From contig NZ_QRIL01000040.1 of NCBI RefSeq assembly GCF_003471165.1, positions 1-14,679 of the forward strand: a stretch of DNA of 14,679 nt, given 5' to 3'. The notes under the pieces were generated by a model. That model searched no databases and was not told where the DNA came from. It saw only the letters and a program-made list of their open reading frames with translations. Origin of the DNA: Ruminococcus sp. AM22-13 (lineage in GTDB: Bacteria > Bacillota > Clostridia > Lachnospirales > Lachnospiraceae). Below, piece by piece: positions 6,006 to 13,050 of the stretch. The position numbers and the translations under genes are program-made. Each line of letters opens with the position of its first letter. Position 1 is the stretch's first letter.

Positions 6006-6346
6006 AATCCTGCATTATGTCCAATCAGGACTCCATCCTCTATATAAATACCACCCTGATCCTGAAACTTACATCCTGCATTAATAAAAACATTTTTACC
6101 TATATGGATATTTCGTCCGCAGTCTGTATAAAACGGAGGAAACATTCCAAAACTTTCATCTATTTTTTGTCCGGTAAGTTCCGACATAAGCTGTATAATT
6201 TCTTCTTTTGTATGATATTTGTTATTCAGCTCCATCGTTATCTTTAATGCCCTTTGAGACAGCTCATGCATAACCAGATGTTCTTCACTTCCACCATCTA
6301 CGATATATCCAGGCTTCATATTACTCAAATATTCTTCACACGTCAT
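5954..6346 (-). pseudogene. Truncated maltose-type O-acetyltransferase, cut by intron fragment
   Basis: Residues 1-113 are normal family sequence: MTCEEYLSNMKPGYIVDGG, a helical N-terminal domain, then beta-helix repeats IHIGKNVFINAGCKF and IYIEDGVLIGHNAG. The Leu codon that follows uses a G from the intron, after which 16 residues come from intron sequence, ending at TAA. Whole proteins are near 185-200 residues, and the catalytic His region normally just downstream is absent, so the product should be inactive. It starts two bases after the hydrolase stop, so the two form one operon. The missing 3' half is not found elsewhere in the window. A complete relative lies at 3841-4395 but is not the missing part. 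Confidence 0.9.
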
Positions 6347-6348
6347 AA

Positions 6349-7347
6349 TTAACCAACTCCGTTTTCTTTAAAAAATTTCTGAATTTTGTCAAATGGGATC
6401 ACATCCGGATTATCGTATAGATCTGTATGAACAGCTCCCGGAATTGTCAGCAGTTCTTTATTGGATGTGTACTTGCTGTTCTTGATCATATTTTCATAAG
6501 CATCTTTTCCAAAATAATAGCTGTGTGCTTTTTCTCCATGAACGATAAGGACTGCACTTCTGATTTCATTACTGTACTTTAATATTGGCTGATTCATAAA
6601 TGACATACATCCAATACTGTTCCAGCCATCATTTGAATTCAGACTCCTTTTATGATAACATCTGCCTTTATAATACTCACTGTAATCTTTTACGAAGAAA
6701 GGTGCATCTTCCGGAACCGGAAGGGGAACACAACCACCGCCTCTTGAATATTCGCCTTTACGGTATTCTTCTGTCCTGAGGGTATTCAGTGACTGTTTCT
6801 TTGCATAACGTGCTTCTTCACTGTCCTCAGAATCAAAGTATCCATTCGCATTTGCTCTTGTCAGATCATACATGGTAGAAGCAACGGTTGCTTTTATTCT
6901 TGTATCCAACGCAGCTGCGTTAAGAGCCATTCCACCCCAGCCGCAGATTCCAATGATTCCTATTTTATCCGGATCCACATCTTCCCGAACAGAAAGGAAA
7001 TCAACAGCAGCCATAAAATCTTCTGTATTAATATCTGGAGAAGCCATAAATCTTGGATAGCCTCCACTTTCCCCCGTAAAAGAAGGGTCAAATGCAATCG
7101 TTAAATATCCTCTTTCAGCCATTGTCTGTGCATATAATCCGGAACACTGTTCTTTGACTGCCCCAAATGGTCCGCTTACGGCAATCGCAGGATATTTCCC
7201 AGATGCATTTTTCGGTTTATACAAATCTGCGGCAAGTGTGATTCCATAACGATTTACAAATGTCACTTTCTTATGGCCTACTTTTTCACTCTGTGGAAAA
7301 GTTTTATCCCATTCAGATACCAGCTTTAATTCTTCTGTTTTTAACAT
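6349..7347 (-). CDS. Alpha/beta hydrolase with Cys nucleophile elbow
   Basis: The ATG at 7347 has GGAGG nine bases upstream and gives 332 residues; the ATG at 7356 touches the ribosome binding site. The pattern matches the YcjY/DltE-like hydrolases: VTFVNRYGITLAADLYKP at 28-45, AVSGPFGAVKEQ (oxyanion region, about 57-67), FDPSFTGESGG, the elbow GICGWGG at 133-139, AVLIVHGEKAHSY and the His in IPGAVHTDLYD (His307). The elbow holds Cys135 where Ser is usual in this superfamily, as in dienelactone hydrolases. Substrate unknown. It is divergent from a MerR gene and first in an operon with the broken acetyltransferase. Confidence 0.9.
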   Translation of the reverse strand: MLKTEELKLVSEWDKTFPQSEKVGHKKVTFVNRYGITLAADLYKPKNASGKYPAIAVSGPFGAVKEQCSGLYAQTMAERGYLTIAFDPSFTGESGGYPRFMASPDINTEDFMAAVDFLSVREDVDPDKIGIIGICGWGGMALNAAALDTRIKATVASTMYDLTRANANGYFDSEDSEEARYAKKQSLNTLRTEEYRKGEYSRGGGCVPLPVPEDAPFFVKDYSEYYKGRCYHKRSLNSNDGWNSIGCMSFMNQPILKYSNEIRSAVLIVHGEKAHSYYFGKDAYENMIKNSKYTSNKELLTIPGAVHTDLYDNPDVIPFDKIQKFFKENGVG

Positions 7348-7410
7348 ATTTAACATCCTCCATATACAAAATTTCTTGTAATTACACTAACAATAGTATA
7401 TGATATAAAT

Positions 7411-7441
7411 ATCTTACAACCTAAAGTTAACTTTAGGTCAA
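7411..7441 (-). promoter_or_regulatory. MerR-type promoter with perfect 20-bp palindrome
   Basis: On the minus strand TTGACC (7441-7436) and TAAGAT (7416-7411) are separated by 19 bp. Positions 7419-7438 form a perfect 20-bp palindrome centred on GTTAAC. It lies between the hydrolase operon and the divergent merR gene and so can serve both. It is the same architecture, with the same core, as the operator at 5847-5866. Confidence 0.87.
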
Positions 7442-7466
7442 GCATAAATTTGAAAGAAGGTTTTTT

Positions 7467-7904
7467 ATGTATACAATCGGTCAGGTCTCTGCAATGTTTA
7501 ATCTTCCTGTTTCTACATTAAGGTATTATGACAAGGAAGGCTTTTTCCCTAATCTGGAACGCAAGGGAAATATCCGTTATTTCAGCGATAATGAATTAGA
7601 AGCACTTCGTATCATTGAATGTCTGAAGAAATCCGGTCTTGAGATAAAAGATATAAAGCAATTTTTTATCTGGGTATCTGAAGGCAGCTCCAGCTATGAA
7701 AAAAGGAAAGAATTATTTGAAACCAGAAAATCAGCTGTTGAAACTGAAATTCAGGAACTTCAAAAAACTCTCTCCCTCTTAAAATTCAAGTGCTGGTATT
7801 ACGAAACAGCAATGAAAGATGGTAACGAAGATGCTATAAATGCCATGTTGCCTGACAAACTTCCAAAAAATATACAGAAACTATACGATAAAGGGCATGA
7901 CTGA
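7467..7904 (+). CDS. MerR family regulator with Cys52
   Basis: The 145-residue protein begins MYTIGQVSAMFNLPVSTLRYYDKEGFFP, the standard MerR DNA-binding domain, followed by NIRYFSDNELEALRIIECLKKSGL. Cys52 occupies the same place as in the MerR at 4919-5302 and in AdhR. A long coiled helix (about residues 78-110) follows and then a C-terminal tail with LPDKLPKNIQKLYDKG. AGAAGG is six bases before the ATG. It is divergent from the alpha/beta hydrolase operon and overlooks a perfect palindrome in a 19-bp-spacer promoter, so it most likely activates that operon and controls itself. Confidence 0.92.
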   Translation: MYTIGQVSAMFNLPVSTLRYYDKEGFFPNLERKGNIRYFSDNELEALRIIECLKKSGLEIKDIKQFFIWVSEGSSSYEKRKELFETRKSAVETEIQELQKTLSLLKFKCWYYETAMKDGNEDAINAMLPDKLPKNIQKLYDKGHD

Positions 7905-7934
7905 TTTTTGCTTTCTCCATCAAACTGGAATTGT

Positions 7935-8480
7935 CTAAAATAGTAAAGCCGTACCGCTTACTATTTTTTCTTTTACTGCTGAAACAGTATCTTTGATTGA
8001 ATGCGTAGTTGTATCTATAACATTTAATTCATAGATTCCTAAATTGGAAAATTGCTTCCACATTGTTTCAACTAATTCAATATTTGTTTCTCTGTCTAAC
8101 TTTGAGCGTTCGATAGCTCGCTTCATAGTTTCTTCTTTACTCGCCCTTAAAACGATATAGTGTACTTCATAATGCTCTTGAACAATGTTGAGCCACGGCT
8201 CTAAAAACCACGGTCCTACAATGCCATCTACAATTACATCATATCCACCACGAGCATATCGCTTCGCAGCTTCTAAAAACGCTTCAATGACAATCAAATT
8301 TTGCTCATTTGATTCTGGCAAATGCGGTGGTATTGCCCCTTTACTCAAATAATGATAAAAGTCATCTGTGTGCATATGCACAGACTTTTCCAAATCTGAT
8401 TCTTTTGCAACAGCAGATGCCGTTGTAGTTTTTCCTGTCCCCGGCGCACCTGTGATTACAATAATTCTACCTTGATTCAT
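7935..8480 (-). CDS. P-loop kinase-like NTPase (AAA_33/zeta-like)
   Basis: The 181-residue protein has a Walker A motif GAPGTGKT at residues 11-18, then HMHTDDFYHYL (acceptor-site Asp pair as in small-molecule kinases) and DVIVDGIVGPWFLEPWL, and a lid-like RASKEETMKRAIERSK. This layout fits the AAA_33 group that includes chloramphenicol phosphotransferase-like and zeta-toxin-like kinases. It probably phosphorylates a small molecule; which one is not visible, and an antibiotic is only one possibility. GGAGG lies 11 bases before the ATG, and a conserved intergenic repeat separates it from the HxlR gene upstream, with which it shares a strand. Confidence 0.85.
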   Translation of the reverse strand: MNQGRIIVITGAPGTGKTTTASAVAKESDLEKSVHMHTDDFYHYLSKGAIPPHLPESNEQNLIVIEAFLEAAKRYARGGYDVIVDGIVGPWFLEPWLNIVQEHYEVHYIVLRASKEETMKRAIERSKLDRETNIELVETMWKQFSNLGIYELNVIDTTTHSIKDTVSAVKEKIVSGTALLF

Positions 8481-8490
8481 CTATATTTCA

Positions 8491-8533
8491 CCTCCACAAC
8501 TCCCGATTTCTCAGTTTCAAAAAGCTGGAATTG
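8491..8533 (-). repeat. Intergenic repeat, copy 1
   Basis: Bases 8501-8523 are identical to 13059-13081 (23 of 23), and after a one-base gap CTGGAATT also matches. The copy fills the space between the HxlR stop and the kinase start, and its CCTCC end is the kinase ribosome binding site. Weaker relatives lie near 1811, 7905-7932 and 13823. Confidence 0.7.
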
Positions 8534-8559
8534 TTCGAGCTTTTCAAATACTAACGTAC

Positions 8560-8928
8560 CTAATTCCGTTCAATAATTGATTTATAGTAGTTACCAAAGT
8601 CAGCAAGTGAATTAACAATTGGAAGCATTTTTGTTCCGAGTTCCGTTAAGCCGTATTCGACTCTCGGTGGCTGCTCATGGTAATCGTGGCGATATGCCAG
8701 TCCATCACTCATCATTTGTCTTAAACTATCTGTCAAAACCTTTTGTGAAATACCATCTATACTTCGTTGTAACTCATTGAATCTCCATGGACGCTCTTTC
8801 AAGTTACGCAAAATCAGCAGTTTCCATTTTCCTCCGATGAGCGATACTGCTGTTGCAACTGGGCATTCCGGTAATTCTTCTTTTGCTCGCATAATTCTCG
8901 TCGAGTAGACTTTGTCTCGACTTTTCAC
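8560..8928 (-). CDS. HxlR family transcriptional regulator (second)
   Basis: The frame opens with GTG at 8928 (122 residues), with AAAGG only two bases away, or with ATG at 8892 (110 residues), with only a weak GAG upstream, so the start is uncertain. The domain is clear: ECPVATAVSLIGGKWKLLILRNL, RFNELQRSIDGISQKVLTDSLRQMMSDGLAYR and PPRVEYGLTELGTKMLPIVNSLADFG. Unlike the HxlR at 721-1059, it has the N-terminal CPV Cys used as a thiol sensor in YodB/HypR-type relatives. It heads toward the kinase gene and is divergent from the cupin gene, with a group II intron between them. An inverted repeat GTCGAG/CTCGAC surrounds its first codons. Splicing of the intron would restore its leader. Confidence 0.88.
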   Translation of the reverse strand: MKSRDKVYSTRIMRAKEELPECPVATAVSLIGGKWKLLILRNLKERPWRFNELQRSIDGISQKVLTDSLRQMMSDGLAYRHDYHEQPPRVEYGLTELGTKMLPIVNSLADFGNYYKSIIERN

Positions 8929-8986
8929 ATCCTTTCATCATATATTGTTTTGCGATGAGAGGTTCAAGTCTCAAAAGCCCCTCACA

Positions 8987-9019
8987 GAACCGCACGTGCC
9001 CTATTAAGGCATACGGCTC
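8987..9019 (-). ncRNA. Group II intron domain V
   Basis: The minus strand reads GAGCCGTATGCC, a loop, and GGGCACGTGCGGTTC, forming the domain V hairpin with the catalytic AGC triad at bases 2-4. It is followed by domain VI (about 8956-8986), whose GAGGGG/CCTCTC stem contains CTTGAACC with the likely branch-point A. Confidence 0.88.
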
Positions 9020-9036
9020 TTCAATAAGCCATTTAC

Positions 9037-10302
9037 CTAATAAGCACTTTTCAGATATATCCTTGGATACTCCAGTGGATGTATCTTTAGGATATTCATA
9101 TATTTCTTCCACGTCAGCCAATACGTTTGGTCTCTGCGTCTCTTGCTTTTCCATAACTCCTGTCTCACATATTTGTAATACTTTTGCAAACCTATGTAGT
9201 TTCCATAGATTCCATAGTATCTGTAATGCCCCGTCAGTTTCACATTCAACGCTTCTATGGTATCGGCTATGCTTTCGTGCATATGCTCCCATAACCATTT
9301 CTTGACTGCTTCTCTTTTCATTTTCAGCTTCTTCCTGCTTGTTCTATGCAGTACACAGTACTTGCCCCAGTGACTTGTCGCATTGTAGTGTGTAAAGCCG
9401 AGAAAGTCAAAGGATTCCTTTGTTCCCTTGTATCTGCCAAAGGGTAGAATTCTGCTTTTATCCTCTGCAATTTCAAGACCGAATTTACGCAGTCTTTCTA
9501 TCAGAAGCTGATAAAACCTTTGTGCTTCATTCTCGTATTGGAACAGACATACAAGATCATCTGCATAGCGTACCATGTACATTTCTCCCTTAAACTCATG
9601 CTTTTTCACATAATCAAACCATGTGTCTAAGGTATAGTGCAGATACACATTTGCCAGCACTGGCGAAATCAGCCCGCCCTGTACTGTTCCAGCTTCTGTA
9701 TCCAGTCGCTTACCATCCTCCATAACTCCCCCTATCAGAAATCTCTTGATATATCTGATGAAGTTCTTATCTGCTATGTCATGCTCAAGAAATTTTATCA
9801 TCCACTCATGGTCTAGGTTATCAAAGAATCCCTTGATGTCTGCATCTAAAATGTAATTGACCTTGTCTGCCATGATGTGTTTGTTTACTCTTTGAATTGC
9901 ATCGTGACAACTTCTGTTTGGACGAAACCCAAATGAAAACTCCTTAAACTTAGGCTCGTAAATCGCTTCCAGTATCTCTTTAAAGACACCTTGAACGACT
10001 TTATCCTCAAATGACGGAATGCCGAGTCCTCGCATCTTGCCATTACCTTTTGGGATATAGGCTCTGCGCACGGGATATGGTTTATAGGAAAACTTCTTCA
10101 TTCTGACAAGCAGACTCTCTATGTTTTCTTCTAAGTTCTCTCCGTATTGCTCCTTGGTTATTCCATCCACTCCTACTGCTTTCCCTTTGGGTTGTTTGCT
10201 ATAGGACTCTTTGAGTGTGTCACTGTTGACATATTTCATTAGCGACTGAACTCTGCCATATCTTTCTACGAGACCGGCTATTTCTGCTTTCTCTTTTTCC
10301 AT
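9037..10302 (-). CDS. ltrA: Group II intron reverse transcriptase/maturase
   Basis: The ATG at 10302 has AGGAGG ten bases upstream and gives 421 residues; the frame extends further up through the structural part of the intron, which is not coding. Reverse transcriptase blocks run in order: VGVDGITKEQY, KGNGKMRGLGIPSFEDKVVQ, FGFRPNRSCHDAI, DADIKGFFDNLDH (Asp154), GTVQGGLISPVLANVYLH, and YADD at 246-249 with the catalytic Asp pair. Domain X (maturase) follows at about 325-385 with the HYRYYGIYGN pattern. No HNH endonuclease domain exists after it, so mobility would rely on nicked or single-stranded target DNA. The active-site residues are intact and no frameshift is seen, so the protein is probably functional. 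It helps intron folding and splicing and copies the intron into new sites. Confidence 0.96.
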   Translation of the reverse strand: MEKEKAEIAGLVERYGRVQSLMKYVNSDTLKESYSKQPKGKAVGVDGITKEQYGENLEENIESLLVRMKKFSYKPYPVRRAYIPKGNGKMRGLGIPSFEDKVVQGVFKEILEAIYEPKFKEFSFGFRPNRSCHDAIQRVNKHIMADKVNYILDADIKGFFDNLDHEWMIKFLEHDIADKNFIRYIKRFLIGGVMEDGKRLDTEAGTVQGGLISPVLANVYLHYTLDTWFDYVKKHEFKGEMYMVRYADDLVCLFQYENEAQRFYQLLIERLRKFGLEIAEDKSRILPFGRYKGTKESFDFLGFTHYNATSHWGKYCVLHRTSRKKLKMKREAVKKWLWEHMHESIADTIEALNVKLTGHYRYYGIYGNYIGLQKYYKYVRQELWKSKRRRDQTYWLTWKKYMNILKIHPLEYPRIYLKSAY

Positions 10303-10583
10303 AGATTTTATGCCTCCTGTGCTCTCTATGTTTTGATTGCAAAAGCAACTTATTGTCCGTCCCTTCCCTCCAGCGTCATTACTGCTTTCATCAGTACTAT
10401 GGACGAATCCGACTCCTCGATGGTCTTCGTTCATACTCACCATTGCATTGGTCGATATTCCCTACTGTCTCATGTACAGAACCATCCAAGTCTCCCAGGT
10501 ATGTCAAATATAACGATATCAGGTATGCCATGCTCTAGGACTCCGGTGTGTTTTCATAGTCTCGCTTTAACGACTAATCCTTG

Positions 10584-10598
10584 TTGGTGATCCAAGGA
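10584..10598 (-). repeat. 15-bp direct repeat in intron domain I, copy A
   Basis: TTGGTGATCCAAGGA occurs here and again at 10710-10724. Each copy contains the self-complementary TTGG-TGAT-CCAA. This copy adjoins the predicted EBS1 (10596-10601). Confidence 0.7.
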
Positions 10599-10709
10599 GG
10601 TAGCAGACCACCCCACACAATCGATATTTTAACGAAGCTCAATCACTTCACGCTTACGCATTACGGCGTTCCTGTTCCCTGTCCTACGCTTAAACACCAT
10701 TGTTAGCCT

Positions 10710-10724
10710 TTGGTGATCCAAGGA
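10710..10724 (-). repeat. 15-bp direct repeat in intron domain I, copy B
   Basis: Identical to 10584-10598, 126 bases away. It falls in the block of domain I that aligns with the intron fragment near 5920-5930, where the corresponding sequence differs. Confidence 0.7.
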
Positions 10725-10860
10725 TTCGGTACTGGCGACTTGCTAGGTCTTACCAGACTGGATTCCCACCAGCTATATATTTGGCACCGAACTGGCGCAC
10801 ACCTCCGAGTCTATTTTAACACATTCAATTTTGAGTGTACAGTTACAAAAAGGTGCGTAC

Positions 10861-10889
10861 TTGTTTTTGTATGTGTCTCACACTATACT
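10861..10889 (+). promoter_or_regulatory. Promoter for the cupin gene
   Basis: TTGTTT (10861-10866) and TATACT (10884-10889) are separated by 17 bp and lie about 45 bases before the start at 10936. It faces away from the intron and HxlR gene. TGTACAGTTACAAAAAGGTGC just upstream might hold an HxlR site, but I cannot show this. Confidence 0.6.
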
Positions 10890-10935
10890 AATGCCAAGCA
10901 ACCAGAAACTACAAATTAACTATGGAGGTATTATT

Positions 10936-11289
10936 ATGGCAAATTACACAAAAACAACTATTGGAAAGGAAAACCGAATTGAGCTGCATGAAAAGTTGTC
11001 TTTAACAGGTGCAGAAATCAGTTTAAACGAACTACCTGCAGGAGCAAATGTCCCATTTGTTCATTCTCATAAAGAAAATGAGGAAATCTATGGAATTCTT
11101 TCAGGTAACGGCAAAGCCATAATTGATGGAGAAGAAATCAGTCTTTCAATTGGAGACTGGCTAAAAATCGCACCTGCTGCAAAGCGTCAGTTTTTTGCAT
11201 CCGATATTTGCGGAATTACTTATATCTGCATTCAGGTAAAAGAAAATTCTCTGGAACATTTTACAACAGAGGATGCCGTAATCGGCTAA
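10936..11289 (+). CDS. Cupin-domain protein
   Basis: The ATG at 10936 has GGAGG seven to eight bases upstream and gives 117 residues; the frame extends 35 codons further up with no ribosome binding site. It is a single small cupin: ELPAGANVPFVHSHKENEEIYGILSGNGKAIIDG is motif 1, with His43, His45 and Glu49/Glu50 as metal ligands, and ISLSIGDWLKIAPAAKRQFFAS is motif 2. The His normally closing motif 2 is not present (KRQ instead), so metal binding may be altered. Activity unknown. It was originally divergent from the HxlR gene now separated from it by the intron, and is probably its target. A strong terminator follows. Confidence 0.88.
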   Translation: MANYTKTTIGKENRIELHEKLSLTGAEISLNELPAGANVPFVHSHKENEEIYGILSGNGKAIIDGEEISLSIGDWLKIAPAAKRQFFASDICGITYICIQVKENSLEHFTTEDAVIG

Positions 11290-11309
11290 TTAAAAGTATT
11301 TATTTACAA

Positions 11310-11347
11310 AAATGCACAGTTCCCGATAAGCTAAGAACTGTGCATTT
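11310..11347. terminator. Bidirectional terminator
   Basis: A perfect 13-bp stem (11310-11322 with 11335-11347) closes a 12-base loop. On the minus strand it is followed by TTTTTG, on the plus strand by CTCTTTCTT. It lies between the cupin gene and the converging membrane-protein gene and can serve both. Confidence 0.85.
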
Positions 11348-11390
11348 CTCTTTCTTAAATTTTACGATTTCTCAATTTTTATATAAGAAG

Positions 11391-11621
11391 TTATGGCTTT
11401 AACTTCCTCCAAATAATCAGCTTTAGGATAATACATACGACCACCAAAACTGCCACCAAGGCACCATCCAACAGCAACTCTGTGTACCACGGTGCAGACT
11501 GCATGGCATATAAATTTGGATAGGTTTTAAAGTGCCAGAACTTATAAATTCCGAACCCAATGAAAACTCCTATGAATGAACCAATAACGATGTTTAAAAA
11601 ACAATTCAACTTTCTCAGCAT
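11391..11621 (-). CDS. Small two-helix membrane protein
   Basis: I do not recognise this 76-residue protein. It has two predicted membrane segments, about residues 9-28 (LNIVIGSFIGVFIGFGIYKF) and 49-69 (LLDGALVAVLVVVCIILKLII), with a short loop rich in Tyr and Trp between, and a basic C-terminus (WRKLKP). A GGAGGGGGG site lies just before the ATG. It follows the XRE-membrane regulator by 68 bases on the same strand and may be a partner or target of it. Confidence 0.75.
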   Translation of the reverse strand: MLRKLNCFLNIVIGSFIGVFIGFGIYKFWHFKTYPNLYAMQSAPWYTELLLDGALVAVLVVVCIILKLIIWRKLKP

Positions 11622-11689
11622 AGCAGTCCCCCCTCCAAATTAGAATTTCTGGATGAGTATAATATGCGGAAAATAAACTTAACTCCATC

Positions 11690-12700
11690 TTAAATATAGT
11701 GCTGAGTTTCACTGCTATTCTTTAACACCATTTTCACCACACCAAGCAATGCTGCAAATAAAACACCTGCAACCGGCCATACAATCCATGTAATATCCCA
11801 GCTCATCGTCCAGAAGCTCCATGCAAGGTAAATCGCTGTAGTCAAGCACCAATATACACCAGAAAACGTGTCCGTCTTTTTCTTAAACAGTTTTTCTTCT
11901 TTTGTATATTCGCCTTCCTGAAGAAGGGTATCGTAACTGCTTTTTACCACCCCAACACGAACCAACAGATTCACTCCTATTGCAAGTATGAATAGCAGCA
12001 ATCCAACGGAAACACCACAGTAATAGTCAGACGCTTCCATGGCTCCGGCAATAATTGTCGGAATCACTGCCAGTATACAAAGCACTACCCCAACAGCTGT
12101 TCCTCTGATAAAAATCGGTTCATAGGAATCTTTTTTTTCTCGTACCATTCCAGATACACCATACTCTGTTTCAAAGCATTCTTTTTCAAAATGTTCCATA
12201 TGCGATTCACGCATTCCATATGTAATAAACAAAAAGACAGCTGCCGCAACCATTCCAAGCAAAAAAACACATCCAAATACTGTTGCCAGAGATTCCGAAA
12301 CATGAAATACGCCATCTTCTGCCATTGTCACAAGAATAATCAATAATATTGGACTTGAGATACACATACTTGTTGCGTTTGCCACTACTTTGGATCCATT
12401 TCTTTTCATGTCAAGAAATTCATTTGCATTCTCCATAGTTACTTTTTTCAACGGTTCTGCATAGCTTTCAGTACTTTCGCGATAGGTGATATTTTCTGCT
12501 TTCATTTCATCTTTTAATAGATAATCTGTACTAACACCAAATAGCTCCGACATCTGTAAAATTCTTTGCAAATCTGGAACAGCCCCTGCACTTTCCCACT
12601 TAGATACTGCCTGTCTGGATACGCCCAACTGATTGGCTAGTTCTTCCTGTGACCATCCATTCTTTTTTCTTTCCTCTGTAATCTTATCAGCTAAAATCAT
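11690..12700 (-). CDS. XRE-type regulator fused to six-helix membrane domain
   Basis: The 336-residue protein has an N-terminal XRE helix-turn-helix at about 5-60 (GWSQEELANQLGVSRQAVSKWE), a linker of about 50 residues, and about six hydrophobic segments (roughly 109-126, 138-161, 199-220, 227-248, 281-299 and 303-325). AGGAGG precedes the ATG. Regulators of this build are common in Clostridia and hold the DNA-binding domain at the membrane, but their signals are mostly unknown. It shares its upstream region almost word for word with the XRE gene at 13089-13715, so the two are probably controlled alike or control each other. Confidence 0.88.
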   Translation of the reverse strand: MILADKITEERKKNGWSQEELANQLGVSRQAVSKWESAGAVPDLQRILQMSELFGVSTDYLLKDEMKAENITYRESTESYAEPLKKVTMENANEFLDMKRNGSKVVANATSMCISSPILLIILVTMAEDGVFHVSESLATVFGCVFLLGMVAAAVFLFITYGMRESHMEHFEKECFETEYGVSGMVREKKDSYEPIFIRGTAVGVVLCILAVIPTIIAGAMEASDYYCGVSVGLLLFILAIGVNLLVRVGVVKSSYDTLLQEGEYTKEEKLFKKKTDTFSGVYWCLTTAIYLAWSFWTMSWDITWIVWPVAGVLFAALLGVVKMVLKNSSETQHYI

Positions 12701-12731
12701 TTTTTCCTCCTTTTGCAGATTTTATGAGCTA

Positions 12732-12795
12732 AATATAACAATTTTACTGTTTGCATTCCACCATTTCAGGCTATAAATCTGTCAACCAGCAGTTG
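12732..12795 (-). promoter_or_regulatory. XRE promoter/operator block 1
   Basis: It matches the block at 13744-13808 in order: AATATAACAA, TTGCATT, CCACCATTT, TGTCAACC, and CAGTTGC. A -10 of TATATT (minus strand, 12737-12732) fits a start about 25 bases before the XRE gene. CAAC-5-GTTG at 12783-12795 is a likely operator half-site pair. Function inferred. Confidence 0.6.
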
Positions 12796-12833
12796 CAAAT
12801 CACAAAAGGACTCGATAAATCCCTATTTTCCAG

Positions 12834-13014
12834 CAATACAAGCAGGAAATTATTTATCATCTGTATTGTTTTCCTTTTTCTTATGAGTCGAACCTAAACA
12901 AAGAAATGAGGAACCAAGACATAACCATACTATAGCCATAGAATTTTCATTTCCACTCGTAAAGCCAATAGCTGACGCTATGAAAAACAGAACTGATGCA
13001 ATATAAAATAAGAT
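12834..13014 (-). repeat. Long direct repeat, copy 1 (small membrane gene)
   Basis: These 181 bases match 14490-14679 with only about three base changes and one 9-base indel. The repeat covers nearly all of the small membrane-protein gene and a few bases past its stop. Its true length cannot be seen because the second copy runs off the window. Confidence 0.92.
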
Positions 13015-13038
13015 TGATTTGTTTATTCCTTTTTTCAT
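12850..13038 (-). CDS. Small two-helix membrane protein (copy 1)
   Basis: This 62-residue protein has two hydrophobic segments, about residues 8-25 and 33-49, with GFTSGNENS between them and a charged tail KKKENNTDDK. GGAGGAG lies upstream, inside the intergenic repeat shared with the kinase gene. It resembles the small membrane proteins often found beside XRE regulators, but I cannot name a function. It follows the XRE gene at 13089-13715. An almost identical copy lies at 14506-14679; that copy has three extra residues (NKT or equivalent) before the terminal TDDK. Confidence 0.75.
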   Translation of the reverse strand: MKKGINKSILFYIASVLFFIASAIGFTSGNENSMAIVWLCLGSSFLCLGSTHKKKENNTDDK

Positions 13039-13050
13039 AAATAAGAATCT

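Larger units (their letters stand above)
8954..10800 (-). mobile_element. Complete group II intron
   Basis: The 5' end is at 10800, where the minus strand reads GTGCGCC and the following 100 bases match the 5' end of the intron fragment at 6005. The reverse transcriptase is encoded in the middle, and domains V and VI follow it. EBS1 can be placed: the minus strand reads ACCTCC at 10601-10596, exactly complementary to the six 5'-exon bases GGAGGT at 10806-10801. The 3' end lies a few bases past the domain VI stem, near 8952-8956, and is not fixed to the base. The element is about 1.85 kb. It sits in the leader of the HxlR gene in sense orientation, so splicing could keep that gene expressed. 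Confidence 0.9.

Noticed and set aside
5902..6084. Plus-strand open frame of 60 codons
   Set aside because: It is the reverse of the intron fragment and the broken acetyltransferase, with no ribosome binding site.
8804..9298. Minus-strand open frame of 164 codons between HxlR and the reverse transcriptase
   Set aside because: It overlaps the end of the reverse transcriptase gene, domains V and VI of the intron, and the start of HxlR in another frame, and its translation resembles no protein.
10303..10443. 47-codon N-terminal extension of the reverse transcriptase
   Set aside because: It lies in the structured domain region of the intron; a strong AGGAGG fixes the start at 10302.
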